The notes under the pieces were generated by a model. It was not told the origin of the DNA and ran no database searches. It saw nothing but the letters and a program-made list of their open reading frames with translations. 64,000 bases of DNA from contig DXCK01000036.1 of assembly GCA_019116045.1 (NCBI GenBank), positions 1 through 64,000 on the forward strand. The letters are read 5' to 3'. Below, piece by piece: positions 32,284 through 41,146 of this stretch; within the stretch, counting starts at the first letter, position 1, and each line of letters begins with the position of its first letter. The DNA comes from Candidatus Bacteroides merdipullorum (GTDB lineage Bacteria; Bacteroidota; Bacteroidia; Bacteroidales; Bacteroidaceae). Both the position numbers and the translations under genes were made by a program.

Positions 32284-34272
32284 ATGAACCCAACCAACCC
32301 CCTCCGCAAGTATCTGTACGCCGCCTGCATCTGGCTGGCCATCGCACTGTGCGCCCAGGCGCAAAACACCAAACCCTTTGTCATCCCCGAACTGAAAGAA
32401 TGGCAAGGACGGACAGGCGACTTCATCCCCACCCCCCAGACGCGCATCGTCTGCGAAGACAACGGACTGCTGACCATCGCCCGCCAGTTTGCCGACGACT
32501 ACGAAACCCTGTTCGGCACCCGTCCCGAAGTGACCACCGGACGCGCCCACGACGGCGACTTCTGCCTCCGCCTGAAGGCTGGCGACAAACGGCTGGGCAA
32601 CGAAGGCTACACCATCCGCATCGGCAAACGGGTGGAAGTGACAGCACCACAGGCCATCGGACTCTACTGGGCCACCCGCACCCTGCTGCAAATGAGCGAA
32701 CAGGACGAAAGCCGCCGTCTGCCCCAAGGCAACATCAGCGACTGGCCGGACTATGCCGTGCGAGGCTTCATGCTGGACTGCGGACGCAAATACATCCCGC
32801 TGGAATACCTCGGCAAGCTGTCCCAGGTGATGTCTTACTACAAGATGAACACCTTCCAGGTGCACCTCAACGACAACGGGTTCAAACAATACTTCGACAA
32901 CGACTGGGACAAGACCTACGCCGCCTTCCGCCTGGAGTGCGAGACCTTCCCGGGACTGACAGCCCGCGACGGGCACTACACCAAAGCCGCCTTCCGCGAC
33001 TTCCAGAAAGAAGCCGCGGCACGCTTCGTGGAAGTCATCCCCGAAATCGACGCTCCCGCCCACACGCTGGCCTTCAGCCATTATAGGCCGGAACTGGGCA
33101 GCCGAAAGTACGGCATGGACCATCTGGACTTGTCCAATCCCCAGATTTATACCTTCCTCGACGCCCTGTTCGAAGAATACCTGGCCGGAGACGACCCGGT
33201 CTTCGTCGGACCGCGCGTCAACATCGGGACAGACGAATACTCCAACCAGGACAAAGAAGTGATAGAGCAGTTCCGCGCCTTCACGAACCATTATATCAAT
33301 TATGTGGAAAGCTTCGGCAAGCAGGCATGCATGTGGGGCGCACTGACCCACGCCCAAGGCGACACGCCGGTGAAGTCGGAGAACGTCATCATGAACCTCT
33401 GGTACAACGGGTACGCCGACCCCAAAGAGATGGTACGACAGGGATACAAACTCATCAGCATGCCCGACGCCCTGCTGTACATCGTGCCTGCTGCGGGTTA
33501 CTACCAAGACTACCTGGACACCGAGTCCCTGTACAGCCACTGGACTCCGGCGCACGTCGGCAAGGTAGTGTTCGACGAGAAAGACCCGGCCATCCTGGGC
33601 GGCATGTTCGCCCTGTGGAACGACCACGTGGGCAACGGCATCTCGGTGAAAGACATCCACCACCGCATCTACCCCGCCCTGCAAACCCTGTCGGCGAAGA
33701 TGTGGGACGGCGCAAACGTGACCCTGCCCTACGAGGAGTTCGTGGAAAAAAGCCAAAGACTGAGCGAGGCACCGGGCGTCAACGAACTGGGACGATGGGG
33801 CAAGCCCAACAGCCTCATCGTAGAGCAGGCTGCCGTGAACCCGGGCGACGAACTGCCCATCCCCGAGGTGGGCTACAACTATACCGTGGAGTTTGACATC
33901 GAGGCCGCCGGCGAAGAACCGGGCACGGAGCTGTTCCGCTCGGGCAACGCCGTCTTCTACCTGTCCGACCCCGTGAGCCGCAAACTGGGCTTCGCCCGCG
34001 ACGGCTACCTGTACACGTTCGACTACCAGTTCTTCCCCGGCGAGAAAGCACACGTCTCTGTCGAAGGCAACAACAAGTCCACCACGCTGCGGGTGGACGG
34101 CCGCACGGTGAGCAGGCTGGACACACGCACCGTGTACTACTCGCAGACAGAAGCCAAGACAGACCTGCGGAGCGTGCCTACGCTGGTATTCCCCTTGCAA
34201 AAGGCCGGAAACTTCCGCGCCCGCCTGACGAACCTCAGGGTGTACAACTACCGGGTGAGCGACCAGCGGTAA
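32284..34272 (+). CDS. GH20 beta-N-acetylhexosaminidase
   Basis: The 662-residue enzyme has a signal peptide (LYAACIWLAIALCAQAQ), the GH20b N-terminal domain (about 30-160, ending GLYWATRTLLQMS), the GH20 barrel and a C-terminal lectin-like jelly roll (about 540-660). The catalytic Asp317-Glu318 pair lies in NIGTDEYS, the usual substrate-assisted GH20 motif; AVRGFMLDCGRKYIPLEYL and MNTFQVHLNDN match early barrel strands. It would remove terminal GlcNAc or GalNAc from host or dietary glycans. It is not in a PUL here and has its own transcription unit, bounded by terminators on both sides. Confidence 0.9.
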   Translation: MNPTNPLRKYLYAACIWLAIALCAQAQNTKPFVIPELKEWQGRTGDFIPTPQTRIVCEDNGLLTIARQFADDYETLFGTRPEVTTGRAHDGDFCLRLKAGDKRLGNEGYTIRIGKRVEVTAPQAIGLYWATRTLLQMSEQDESRRLPQGNISDWPDYAVRGFMLDCGRKYIPLEYLGKLSQVMSYYKMNTFQVHLNDNGFKQYFDNDWDKTYAAFRLECETFPGLTARDGHYTKAAFRDFQKEAAARFVEVIPEIDAPAHTLAFSHYRPELGSRKYGMDHLDLSNPQIYTFLDALFEEYLAGDDPVFVGPRVNIGTDEYSNQDKEVIEQFRAFTNHYINYVESFGKQACMWGALTHAQGDTPVKSENVIMNLWYNGYADPKEMVRQGYKLISMPDALLYIVPAAGYYQDYLDTESLYSHWTPAHVGKVVFDEKDPAILGGMFALWNDHVGNGISVKDIHHRIYPALQTLSAKMWDGANVTLPYEEFVEKSQRLSEAPGVNELGRWGKPNSLIVEQAAVNPGDELPIPEVGYNYTVEFDIEAAGEEPGTELFRSGNAVFYLSDPVSRKLGFARDGYLYTFDYQFFPGEKAHVSVEGNNKSTTLRVDGRTVSRLDTRTVYYSQTEAKTDLRSVPTLVFPLQKAGNFRARLTNLRVYNYRVSDQR

Positions 34273-34290
34273 CGCCCGACCCGCACAACG

Positions 34291-34340
34291 AAGGGGCAGA
34301 TGCTTCCGGCAACCGGGAAAAGCATCTGCCCCTTCTTCTT
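34291..34340. terminator. Bidirectional intrinsic terminator (GH20/prfB)
   Basis: A perfect 15-bp stem, AAGGGGCAGATGCTT with AAGCATCTGCCCCTT, has a 14-base loop and a T-rich tail. It lies between the convergent GH20 and prfB genes. Confidence 0.9.
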
Positions 34341-34380
34341 GTCCACATGTGCCGCCCGCAAGGTGCGGAGGCGGCAAGCG

Positions 34381-35499
34381 TCACTGGTTTTCAGCTCCCG
34401 CAAACTCCATGAGGTAAGCCTTGATGAAACCGTCGATTTTGCCGTCCATCACGCCGGTGACGTCCGAAGTCTGGAAGTTTGTGCGGTGGTCTTTGACGCG
34501 GCGGTCGTCGAACACGTAGCTTCGTATCTGCGAACCCCACTCAATCTTCTTCTTACTAGCCTCGACTTTCGCTTGTTCGGCCATACGGTGCTTCATCTCC
34601 TTGTCGTAGAGCATGGAGCGGAGCAAGCGCAAGGCGTTCTCCCTGTTCTTGGGCTGGTCGCGCGTCTCGGTGTTCTCGATTAGAATCTCTTCTTCCTCTC
34701 CCGTGTACGGGTCTTTGTACTGGTAGCGCAGGCGCACGCCCGACTCCACCTTGTTGACGTTCTGTCCGCCGGCTCCGCCGCTTCGGAAGGTGTCCCACGA
34801 CAGGCGCGCCGGTTCGATGGTGACTTCGATGGTGTCGTCTACCAGCGGGGTGACGAAGACCGAGGCGAAAGACGTCATGCGCTTGCCTTGCGCATTGTAT
34901 GGCGACACGCGCACGAGGCGGTGCACGCCGTTCTCGCCCTTCAGGTATCCGTAGGCGTACGGTCCGCTGATTTCGATGGTGCAGGTCTTGATGCCCGCCT
35001 CGTCGCCCTCTTGCAAGTTGGCGATGGTTGTCTTGTAGCCGTGCGTCTCGGCGTAGCGCAGATACATGCGCATCAGCATGCTGGCCCAGTCCTGGCTTTC
35101 GGTGCCGCCGGCACCGGAGTTAATCTTCAGTACGCAGTCCATCTGGTCGGCTTCATCGCGCAGCATGTTCTTCAGTTCGAGCGCCTCGACGGCGGAGAGG
35201 GCTTTGGCATAGGCTTCGTCCACTTCTTCTTCGCTCACCAGCTCGTCTTTGTGGAAGTCGAAGGCCAGCTCCAGCTCGTCGGCCAGGGTCTTCACCTCGT
35301 TGTAGCCGCTGATCCACTGCTGCAAGCCTTTCACCTTCTTCATCTGCGCTTCGGCGGCCTTCTGGTCGTCCCAGAAGCCGGGCGCCTGGGTGCGGAGTTG
35401 CTCTTCTTCCACTTGTATCTTCTTGCCTTCGATGTCCAGATAGCGGTTCAACGCATCGGTGCGTTCTTTGATGTCCTTCAGTTGCTCGGTAGTTATCAT
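34381..35499 (-). CDS. prfB: Peptide chain release factor 2
   Basis: The 372-residue factor ends translation at UGA and UAA. The peptidyl-hydrolysis motif GGQ is in RSGGAGGQNVNKVES (about residue 245). The stop-codon-reading tripeptide, SPF in most RF2 proteins, reads SPY here (LVRVSPYNAQGKRMTSF, about residue 199). The programmed +1 frameshift used by many bacteria is absent: codons over the usual site (RYLDIEGKK) are contiguous, with CTG-GAC and no in-frame UGA. It is a single-gene unit with a leader of about 125 bases and a promoter box at 35625-35632. Confidence 0.95.
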   Translation of the reverse strand: MITTEQLKDIKERTDALNRYLDIEGKKIQVEEEQLRTQAPGFWDDQKAAEAQMKKVKGLQQWISGYNEVKTLADELELAFDFHKDELVSEEEVDEAYAKALSAVEALELKNMLRDEADQMDCVLKINSGAGGTESQDWASMLMRMYLRYAETHGYKTTIANLQEGDEAGIKTCTIEISGPYAYGYLKGENGVHRLVRVSPYNAQGKRMTSFASVFVTPLVDDTIEVTIEPARLSWDTFRSGGAGGQNVNKVESGVRLRYQYKDPYTGEEEEILIENTETRDQPKNRENALRLLRSMLYDKEMKHRMAEQAKVEASKKKIEWGSQIRSYVFDDRRVKDHRTNFQTSDVTGVMDGKIDGFIKAYLMEFAGAENQ

Positions 35500-35624
35500 T
35501 CCTTTCTCTCAGATTTTTATGATTCTTTATATATATCCTCTTTCTGCACGGAGATTCCAGCTCCGGCCCATGTCCGCAGAAGGATTCTCCCGACGGGGCC
35601 GGGCAAAATCCCTGCACGACAGTG

Positions 35625-35632
35625 CAAAGGTA
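35625..35632 (-). promoter_or_regulatory. -7 box (TACCTTTG) for prfB
   Basis: The minus strand reads CATACCTTTGCACTG, about 125 bases upstream of prfB, giving a long 5' leader. Confidence 0.5.
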
Positions 35633-35645
35633 TGAAAAAAACGCA

Positions 35646-35653
35646 TATATTTG
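35646..35653 (+). promoter_or_regulatory. -7 box (TATATTTG) for the frameshifted secreted gene
   Basis: GCATATATTTGCAGG lies 36 bases before the ATG at 35689, so this broken gene still has a normal-looking promoter. Confidence 0.5.
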
Positions 35654-35688
35654 CAGGACAACAAGAAACTAAATACAACTGAACCGCC

Positions 35689-35942
35689 ATGAAACGATTG
35701 AAACGTCAGGGATGGGCCTTGCTGGCAGGGCTGTCTCTCTGTTGCGCAGGACATGCGCAAGTGATTTACATCGACGATGCCGGTCACGGGAAGGCCCTTC
35801 ATCCTGGCCGGACGGGTGGAGGGGAACGCAGTCGCACTACCGCACCACGGGGCAGAGCCGGAACATCCGCCTCGTCCCGCTCTACGAGATAGGCGACGAG
35901 GGCTACGAAATCTACTTCCCCTTGCGGAAGACGAGGCCGTAA
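35689..35942 (+). pseudogene. Frameshifted small secreted protein
   Basis: The ATG at 35689 opens a clear signal peptide (WALLAGLSLCCAGHAQ) followed by VIYIDDAGHGK. After about 40 codons the frame degrades into Arg/Ser-rich residues and stops near 35892. The frame shifted by two reads convincing protein to 35942 (RNIRLVPLYEIGDEGYEIYF), and the third frame briefly gives FILAGRVEGNAV. The simplest reading is a small exported protein of about 85 residues broken by one or two indels between about 35800 and 35850. A sequencing error is possible. It would be read into the M16 peptidase gene, which starts 41 bases later. No family recognised. Confidence 0.55.
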
Positions 35943-35983
35943 GCCAAGGAGTACGAATCACACATTATATAATCTTATCGCTT

Positions 35984-38911
35984 ATGAACAAATTTCTGAA
36001 ACGGATGGGTGTGCCGGCCCTCGCGCTGGCCGCCCTGGCTTTGGCGGGATGCCAGCCGAAGCATGACTACGAAACGGTGCCGGGCGACCCGCTCCAGGCA
36101 CGCATCTACACGTTGGAGAACGGGCTGAAGGTCTACATGACCGTGAACAAAGACGAACCGCGCATCCAGACTTTCATCGCCGTGCGTGTGGGCGGCAAGA
36201 ACGACCCGGCGGAGACGACCGGCCTGGCCCACTACTTCGAGCACCTGATGTTTAAGGGGACGACGCACTTCGGCACACAAAACTACGAGGCGGAGAAGCC
36301 TTTGCTCGACCAAATCGAACAGCAGTTCGAGGTCTACCGCCACACGACGGACGAGGCCGAGCGCAAGGCCATCTACCATACCATCGACAGCCTGTCGTTC
36401 GAAGCCTCGAAGCTGGCCATTCCCAACGAATACGACAAGCTGATGGCAGCCATCGGGGCCAACGGCACCAACGCTTACACCAGCTACGACGTGACGTGCT
36501 ACACCGAGGACATCCCGAGCAACCAGGTGGAGACGTGGGCAAGGATTCAGGCCGAACGCTTCCAGAACTGCGTCATCCGCGGATTCCACACGGAGCTGGA
36601 GACCGTGTACGAGGAGAAAAACATGTCGCTGACGCGCGACTCGCGCAAGGTGGGCGAGACGCTGCTGGCCGCCCTGTTCCCCCATCATCCGTATGGCTCG
36701 CAGACGGTGCTGGGCACGCAGGAGCACCTGAAAAACCCGTCCATCACCAACATCAAGAACTACTACAAGACGTGGTACGTGCCCAACAACATGGCCATCT
36801 GCCTGAGCGGCGACTTCGACCCGGACCAGATGATTGAAATCATCGAACGCAACTTCGGAGCGCTCCGCCCCAACCCCGACCTGCCCAAGCTGAATCTGCC
36901 CAAGGAGGAAGAAATCACGGCGCCCATCGTGCGCGAAGTGCTGGGACCGGAAGCGGAACAGGTGGTGCTGGGATGGCGATTCCCGGGCGCATCCAGCCCC
37001 GAAGCGGAGGTGCTGGACATCGTGGGACAGGTGCTCTACAACGGGCAGGCCGGACTGTTCGACCTCGACCTGACGCAGCAGCAGAAGCTGTTGTCGGCCT
37101 TCTGCTATCCGGACAACCTGGCGGACTACAGCGTGCTGATGATGCAGGGACGCCCCAAGGCCGGGCAATCGCTGGAAGAGGTGAAAGACCTGATGCTCGG
37201 CGAACTGAAGAAGCTGCGCGAAGGCGACTTCGACGAAAGCCTGCTGGAAGCAGCCATCAACAACTTCAAGCTCAACCAGCTACAACAGTTGGAGAGCAAC
37301 GAGGGCAGGGCCGACTGGTTCGTGCAGTCCTTCGTCAACGGCACGGACTGGGCCGACGAGGTCAGCTCGCTCGAACGGCTCTCGAAGCTGACCAAGCAAG
37401 AGGTGGTGGACTTCGCGAACCGATACCTGAGGGATGACAACCTGGCGGTGGTGTACAAACGGCAGGGAACCGACCCGAACGAGAAGAAGATAGACAAGCC
37501 GCAAATAACGCCCATCGTGATGAACCGCGACACGGCCAGCGCCTTCCTGCGCGACATCCAGACAGCCGCTTCGCAGGCAGCACCCATAGAGCCGGTCTTT
37601 CTGGACTACAGCAAGGACCTGGCGCAGCTCTCGGCCAAGGGCGGAGCCATCCCCGTGCTGTACAAGCAGAACACGTCCAACGACCTGTTCCAACTGACCT
37701 ACCTGTTCGACATGGGCAACAACCAGGACAAGGCACTGGGACTGGCCGCAGAATACCTGGAATACCTGGGCACGAGCGAACTGACACCCGAAGACGTGAA
37801 GAAGAAGTTCTACCAGATGGCCTGCAGCTTCTCCGTATGGCCGGGCGCCCGCCGCACGTATGTCACGCTGAGCGGACTGAACGAAAACTTGCCCCAAGCG
37901 CTGGAGCTGTTCGAACAGCTACTGGCCGACGCGCAGGTGGACCGCGAGGCTTACAGCAACCTGGTGGACGACAAGCTGAAGGCGCGCAAAGACGCCAAAC
38001 TGAGCCAAGGGCAGAACTTCGCGCGCCTGATGCAATATGTGTTCTACGGCCCTGAGAACCCGTCGACCAACCTGCTCGGCGAAGCCGAACTGAAGAAGAT
38101 GGACCCGCAGGCGCTGGTGGAACGCATACACGGGCTGAACGGCTACAAGCACCGCATCCTGTACTACGGGCCCGACACGAGCGACGAACTGATTGCCTTG
38201 CTGGACCGCGAGCACCGCACGCCCGACACGCTGAAGGACGTCCCCGAAGGAGGCAACTTCGTCAGCCGCCAGACGCCGGAGACGCGCATCTTCCTGGCAC
38301 CCTACGACGCGAAGAACATCTACCTGGCACAATACTCCAACCGGGGCGAGCGTTTCGACCCCGCTTCCGAACCGTCGCGACAGCTCTACGGCGAGTACTT
38401 CGGCGGAGGCATGAACAGCATCGTTTTCCAGGAAATGCGCGAAAGCCGCGGACTGGCCTACTCGGCCTGGGCCGGGCTGAACAAACCGAGCTACAACGAC
38501 GAGGCCTACTACTTCCTGTCGCAGATTGCCTCGCAAAACGACAAGCTGATGGACGCCATACACACCTTCAACGACATCATCGAGCAGATGCCGCAGTCGG
38601 AGAACGCCTTCCGGCTGGCCAAGGAGGGCATGATGGCACGCCTGCGCACCGAGCGCATCAACAAGGACGGGGTGCTGTGGAGCTTCGTCAACGCACAAGA
38701 CTGGGGCCTGAGCGAAGACAGCCGCATCAAGCTGTACAACGACGTGCAACAGATGACGCTTCAAGACGTCGTAGACTTCCAGCAAAAGTGGGTGAAGGGA
38801 CGCACGTACTACTACGGCATCTTGGGCAACAAGAAAGAGCTTGACATGGACGCCCTCCGCCGCATAGGCCCCGTGACGGAACTGACCACGGAGGACATCT
38901 TCGGATACTAA
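35984..38911 (+). CDS. M16 family (insulinase-like) zinc peptidase, two-lobed
   Basis: The 975-residue lipoprotein (LAALALAGCQPKHDY) contains both halves of an M16 peptidase. The N-terminal half has the inverted zinc motif HxxEH at 83-87 (LAHYFEHLMFKGTTHFGT) with the downstream Glu in TELETVYEEKNM. The C-terminal half (from about 560) lacks the zinc motif but keeps the closing RESRGLAYSAWAG. Two fused halves form the closed clam shell that digests small peptides. It would act in the periplasm. The start at 35984 is chosen for its signal peptide. Confidence 0.92.
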   Translation: MNKFLKRMGVPALALAALALAGCQPKHDYETVPGDPLQARIYTLENGLKVYMTVNKDEPRIQTFIAVRVGGKNDPAETTGLAHYFEHLMFKGTTHFGTQNYEAEKPLLDQIEQQFEVYRHTTDEAERKAIYHTIDSLSFEASKLAIPNEYDKLMAAIGANGTNAYTSYDVTCYTEDIPSNQVETWARIQAERFQNCVIRGFHTELETVYEEKNMSLTRDSRKVGETLLAALFPHHPYGSQTVLGTQEHLKNPSITNIKNYYKTWYVPNNMAICLSGDFDPDQMIEIIERNFGALRPNPDLPKLNLPKEEEITAPIVREVLGPEAEQVVLGWRFPGASSPEAEVLDIVGQVLYNGQAGLFDLDLTQQQKLLSAFCYPDNLADYSVLMMQGRPKAGQSLEEVKDLMLGELKKLREGDFDESLLEAAINNFKLNQLQQLESNEGRADWFVQSFVNGTDWADEVSSLERLSKLTKQEVVDFANRYLRDDNLAVVYKRQGTDPNEKKIDKPQITPIVMNRDTASAFLRDIQTAASQAAPIEPVFLDYSKDLAQLSAKGGAIPVLYKQNTSNDLFQLTYLFDMGNNQDKALGLAAEYLEYLGTSELTPEDVKKKFYQMACSFSVWPGARRTYVTLSGLNENLPQALELFEQLLADAQVDREAYSNLVDDKLKARKDAKLSQGQNFARLMQYVFYGPENPSTNLLGEAELKKMDPQALVERIHGLNGYKHRILYYGPDTSDELIALLDREHRTPDTLKDVPEGGNFVSRQTPETRIFLAPYDAKNIYLAQYSNRGERFDPASEPSRQLYGEYFGGGMNSIVFQEMRESRGLAYSAWAGLNKPSYNDEAYYFLSQIASQNDKLMDAIHTFNDIIEQMPQSENAFRLAKEGMMARLRTERINKDGVLWSFVNAQDWGLSEDSRIKLYNDVQQMTLQDVVDFQQKWVKGRTYYYGILGNKKELDMDALRRIGPVTELTTEDIFGY

Positions 38912-38930
38912 ACGGGCAACCCCCGCACAT

Positions 38931-38978
38931 GCCACGCCCCGGCCGCGCATCATTGGCGTCGGTCGGGGCGGTCCTGTT
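38931..38978 (+). terminator. Probable terminator of the M16 gene
   Basis: CCACGCCCCGGCCG can pair with CGGTCGGGGCGGT with G-U pairs and a bulge, followed by CCTGTTTATAT. The T run is short. Confidence 0.4.
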
Positions 38979-38998
38979 TATATGAAGAAGTGTTTGTG

Positions 38999-39041
38999 GT
39001 CGTTATCCTGAACGACCCGTAGGGTCTATCTTTCCCCTTAA
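38999..39041. repeat. Single arm of an interspersed repeat (ATCCTGAACGACCCGTAGGG)
   Basis: TTATCCTGAACGACCCGTAGGGTCT resembles one end of the GTCATSYTGAGCG-type palindromic repeats common in Bacteroidetes. No complementary end is found nearby, so it may be a relic. Confidence 0.4.
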
Positions 39042-39194
39042 AAGCTCGTATGCAAAGTTACCCAACGGCAAGAGGGAATAAAAGCCCGTGTGGAAAGAAA
39101 GTGGATGGCGAAAAACAGCAATACTTTATATTTCAACAGATTAAACCCATCTACCTACCTGCAAAAAGTGGACGGAATACAGAAAAAACGCCCC

Positions 39195-39285
39195 TCCGAG
39201 AGCGCGAAACGCCCCGTGTCCGCACGAAGCACGCTCCCCTCGGACACGGGGCGCGGCCGTCACGGACAAGAAGCAAGGGATGCTT
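39195..39285. repeat. GC-rich degenerate spacer motif with palindrome
   Basis: GCCCCGTGTCCGCACGAAGC and TCGGACACGGGGCG form an inverted pair, and CACGGACAAGAAGC follows. The rest of the 38912-39321 spacer shows no gene; short frames in it are artefacts. Confidence 0.5.
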
Positions 39286-39321
39286 GGAAGGGAAACGGAC
39301 AGGAAACGGACAGGCAGGCGG

Positions 39322-40965
39322 TCAGCCAATGCGCGCGACGTCCTCCTCGAAGCAGTCGCGGCGGAGCGCCTTGTTTTTCACCTTGGCGCGGTAGTTATAG
39401 ATGGTGTTGACGGAATAGTGCAGGAACTCGGCAATCTGCGAACTGTCCGTGATGCCCAGCCGGATGAGGGCGAAGATGCGCAGCTCGGTGCAGAGTTGCC
39501 CCACGGCCTTGGGCTGTATCTGCTCGCCCGGGCGCAGCAAGTCGTTGAAGCGCTCGACGAAGTCCGGGAAAATGTGCAGGAAGACGGCGTCAAAGTTCGC
39601 ATACAGCTCGTCCAAGGCTTCGTCCATCGCCGAGGGCGTGCGCGCCATCTTCAGCAGCTCCGCCGTCTGCCCCGCCACCAGCTTGTTGGCCACCATGCGC
39701 CGGTAAGTGTCCAGGCGGTCGACATAGGTCGAACAGAGCTTGATGAAGCGCGCCAGGTAGTTTTCCTTGACGGCATTGGCCTCGCGCAGTTGCAGGTTGG
39801 CCGCCTGCAAGTCGCTGTTCATGCCGTGCAGGCGTTCGTTCAGCATGTGCAGGCTGTCGTTGGCTTCCTGCAGCCGGCGGCGTGCCAGGGCCAGTTTCTT
39901 CACCTGCCGCCAGATGTAGAACAGCGCCAGGACAAGCAGCAGCAAGAGCAGCGACGAGAAGAGCGTATAGTCGGTCAGCAGCGTGTTGCGGCGCGACAGC
40001 ATCATCTGGTAGGCATCTTCTATCAGCGACAGTCCGCCCACGCTCTGGAGCACGCGCAGGCGGGCGTTGAACGACGAGGTCTGGCTCCACGAGAAATCCA
40101 TGTAACGATAGGCCCGCTCCAGGTCGCCATCCTTGAACAGCGACTGGGCCAGCAGCAGCAACGACACGTGGTCCTGCACGGCCGCCCGGATGTCGGCAAT
40201 GGCCGAACGCGCCAGGCAGCAACGGTATTCCTCGTCACGCCCCATCTGGTGGCAAATCAGCGAGCGCAGGTGATAGGCCACGGCCTGGTCCCGCGTGTCG
40301 GGCTTCACATGCTTCAAGCGCAGGTCGTTCTGCCTCAAAGCTTCTTCCAGTCGCCCGGCATTCAGCAGTTCCACCTCGCCCGGCTGCCGCGACGAGTCTT
40401 GCCACGACGCGTCATACAGGCGGACAGAGTCCCGGTACTGTTCGCCCAACACGCGGTAGCGCTGCTTCAGGCGATGGTCTTGGGTGTTGCCATACAGCTC
40501 GTCGTACACGCGCACATAGGCCGAAAAGTAACTGACCGCCTGGGCGCTATCCAGCCCGCTCCGCTCTACCTCGCGCAGCACGTCGGACGCCTCCATGTAC
40601 ATCCCCGTAGAAGCAAGCAGGAAGCTCAGGCGGATGCGGCTCTCCGCACGCAGGCGGGGCACGCCCATCGCATCGGCCAGGTCGATGTTGCGGTTCAGGC
40701 AAGCGATGGCCGAATCGCAGATATACGGTTCATACAGTTCATACAGTTGGTTCTCCAGTTGGTAGCGCCGCTCGTCCGACAAGTCGGACGCACGCAGTTG
40801 CCGCCCCAGCAGCTCAATCTGCTTCTCCCGACGCTCGGCATAGCGGCGGTGCGAGGCGATGGTCTCGTCCAGCACGCGGAGCAACGAGTCGAGCGATGCC
40901 GCCCCACCCACGGCGGGCAAGGACAACACAACCATAAGAAAGATAAGTAACCGTCTGATGCACAT
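39322..40965 (-). CDS. TPR-TM-HTH membrane regulator (DUF6377-like)
   Basis: The 547-residue protein has a signal peptide (LLIFLMVVLSLPAVGGAA), a periplasmic helical TPR-like region (about 25-325), one transmembrane segment (about 332-352, LFSSLLLLLLVLALFYI), a coiled coil (QVKKLALARRRLQEANDSL) and a cytoplasmic C-terminal domain ending in a LuxR-like helix-turn-helix (TDSSQIAEFLHYSVNTIYNY). This matches the Bacteroides DUF6377 family of probable one-component transcriptional regulators that sense in the periplasm. The start at 40965 gives the signal peptide. It is divergent from the related regulator at 41147, sharing a promoter region of about 180 bases. Confidence 0.82.
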   Translation of the reverse strand: MCIRRLLIFLMVVLSLPAVGGAASLDSLLRVLDETIASHRRYAERREKQIELLGRQLRASDLSDERRYQLENQLYELYEPYICDSAIACLNRNIDLADAMGVPRLRAESRIRLSFLLASTGMYMEASDVLREVERSGLDSAQAVSYFSAYVRVYDELYGNTQDHRLKQRYRVLGEQYRDSVRLYDASWQDSSRQPGEVELLNAGRLEEALRQNDLRLKHVKPDTRDQAVAYHLRSLICHQMGRDEEYRCCLARSAIADIRAAVQDHVSLLLLAQSLFKDGDLERAYRYMDFSWSQTSSFNARLRVLQSVGGLSLIEDAYQMMLSRRNTLLTDYTLFSSLLLLLLVLALFYIWRQVKKLALARRRLQEANDSLHMLNERLHGMNSDLQAANLQLREANAVKENYLARFIKLCSTYVDRLDTYRRMVANKLVAGQTAELLKMARTPSAMDEALDELYANFDAVFLHIFPDFVERFNDLLRPGEQIQPKAVGQLCTELRIFALIRLGITDSSQIAEFLHYSVNTIYNYRAKVKNKALRRDCFEEDVARIG

Positions 40966-40998
40966 AACACAAAGCCCGGCCGAAGGAGGCCGGCCAGG

Positions 40999-41006
40999 CA
41001 AAGGTA
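40999..41006 (-). promoter_or_regulatory. -7 box (TACCTTTG) for the DUF6377-like gene
   Basis: The minus strand reads CTTACCTTTGCCTGG, 34 bases before the start at 40965. Confidence 0.55.
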
Positions 41007-41060
41007 AGACAAAAAACGTACAATCGCACACATCGGCTTCCTTTTTCACCGCAAATTCCC

Positions 41061-41068
41061 TATATTTG
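41061..41068 (+). promoter_or_regulatory. -7 box (TATATTTG) for the second TPR regulator
   Basis: CCCTATATTTGCCCCC lies about 80 bases before the start at 41147. With 40999-41006 it forms a divergent promoter pair 60 bases apart. Confidence 0.55.
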
Positions 41069-41146
41069 CCCCCGACGGCGGTGCCCGAGTCGCTTCGTCC
41101 GCCCCCACACATACTTATATATACACATCCGAACACCCCGACAACG

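Noticed and set aside
34381..35499. Programmed frameshift in prfB
   Set aside because: The frame is contiguous through the usual site with no in-frame UGA.
35777..35983. N-terminal extension of the M16 peptidase
   Set aside because: The extension is out-of-frame reading of the broken upstream gene; the signal peptide starts at 35984.
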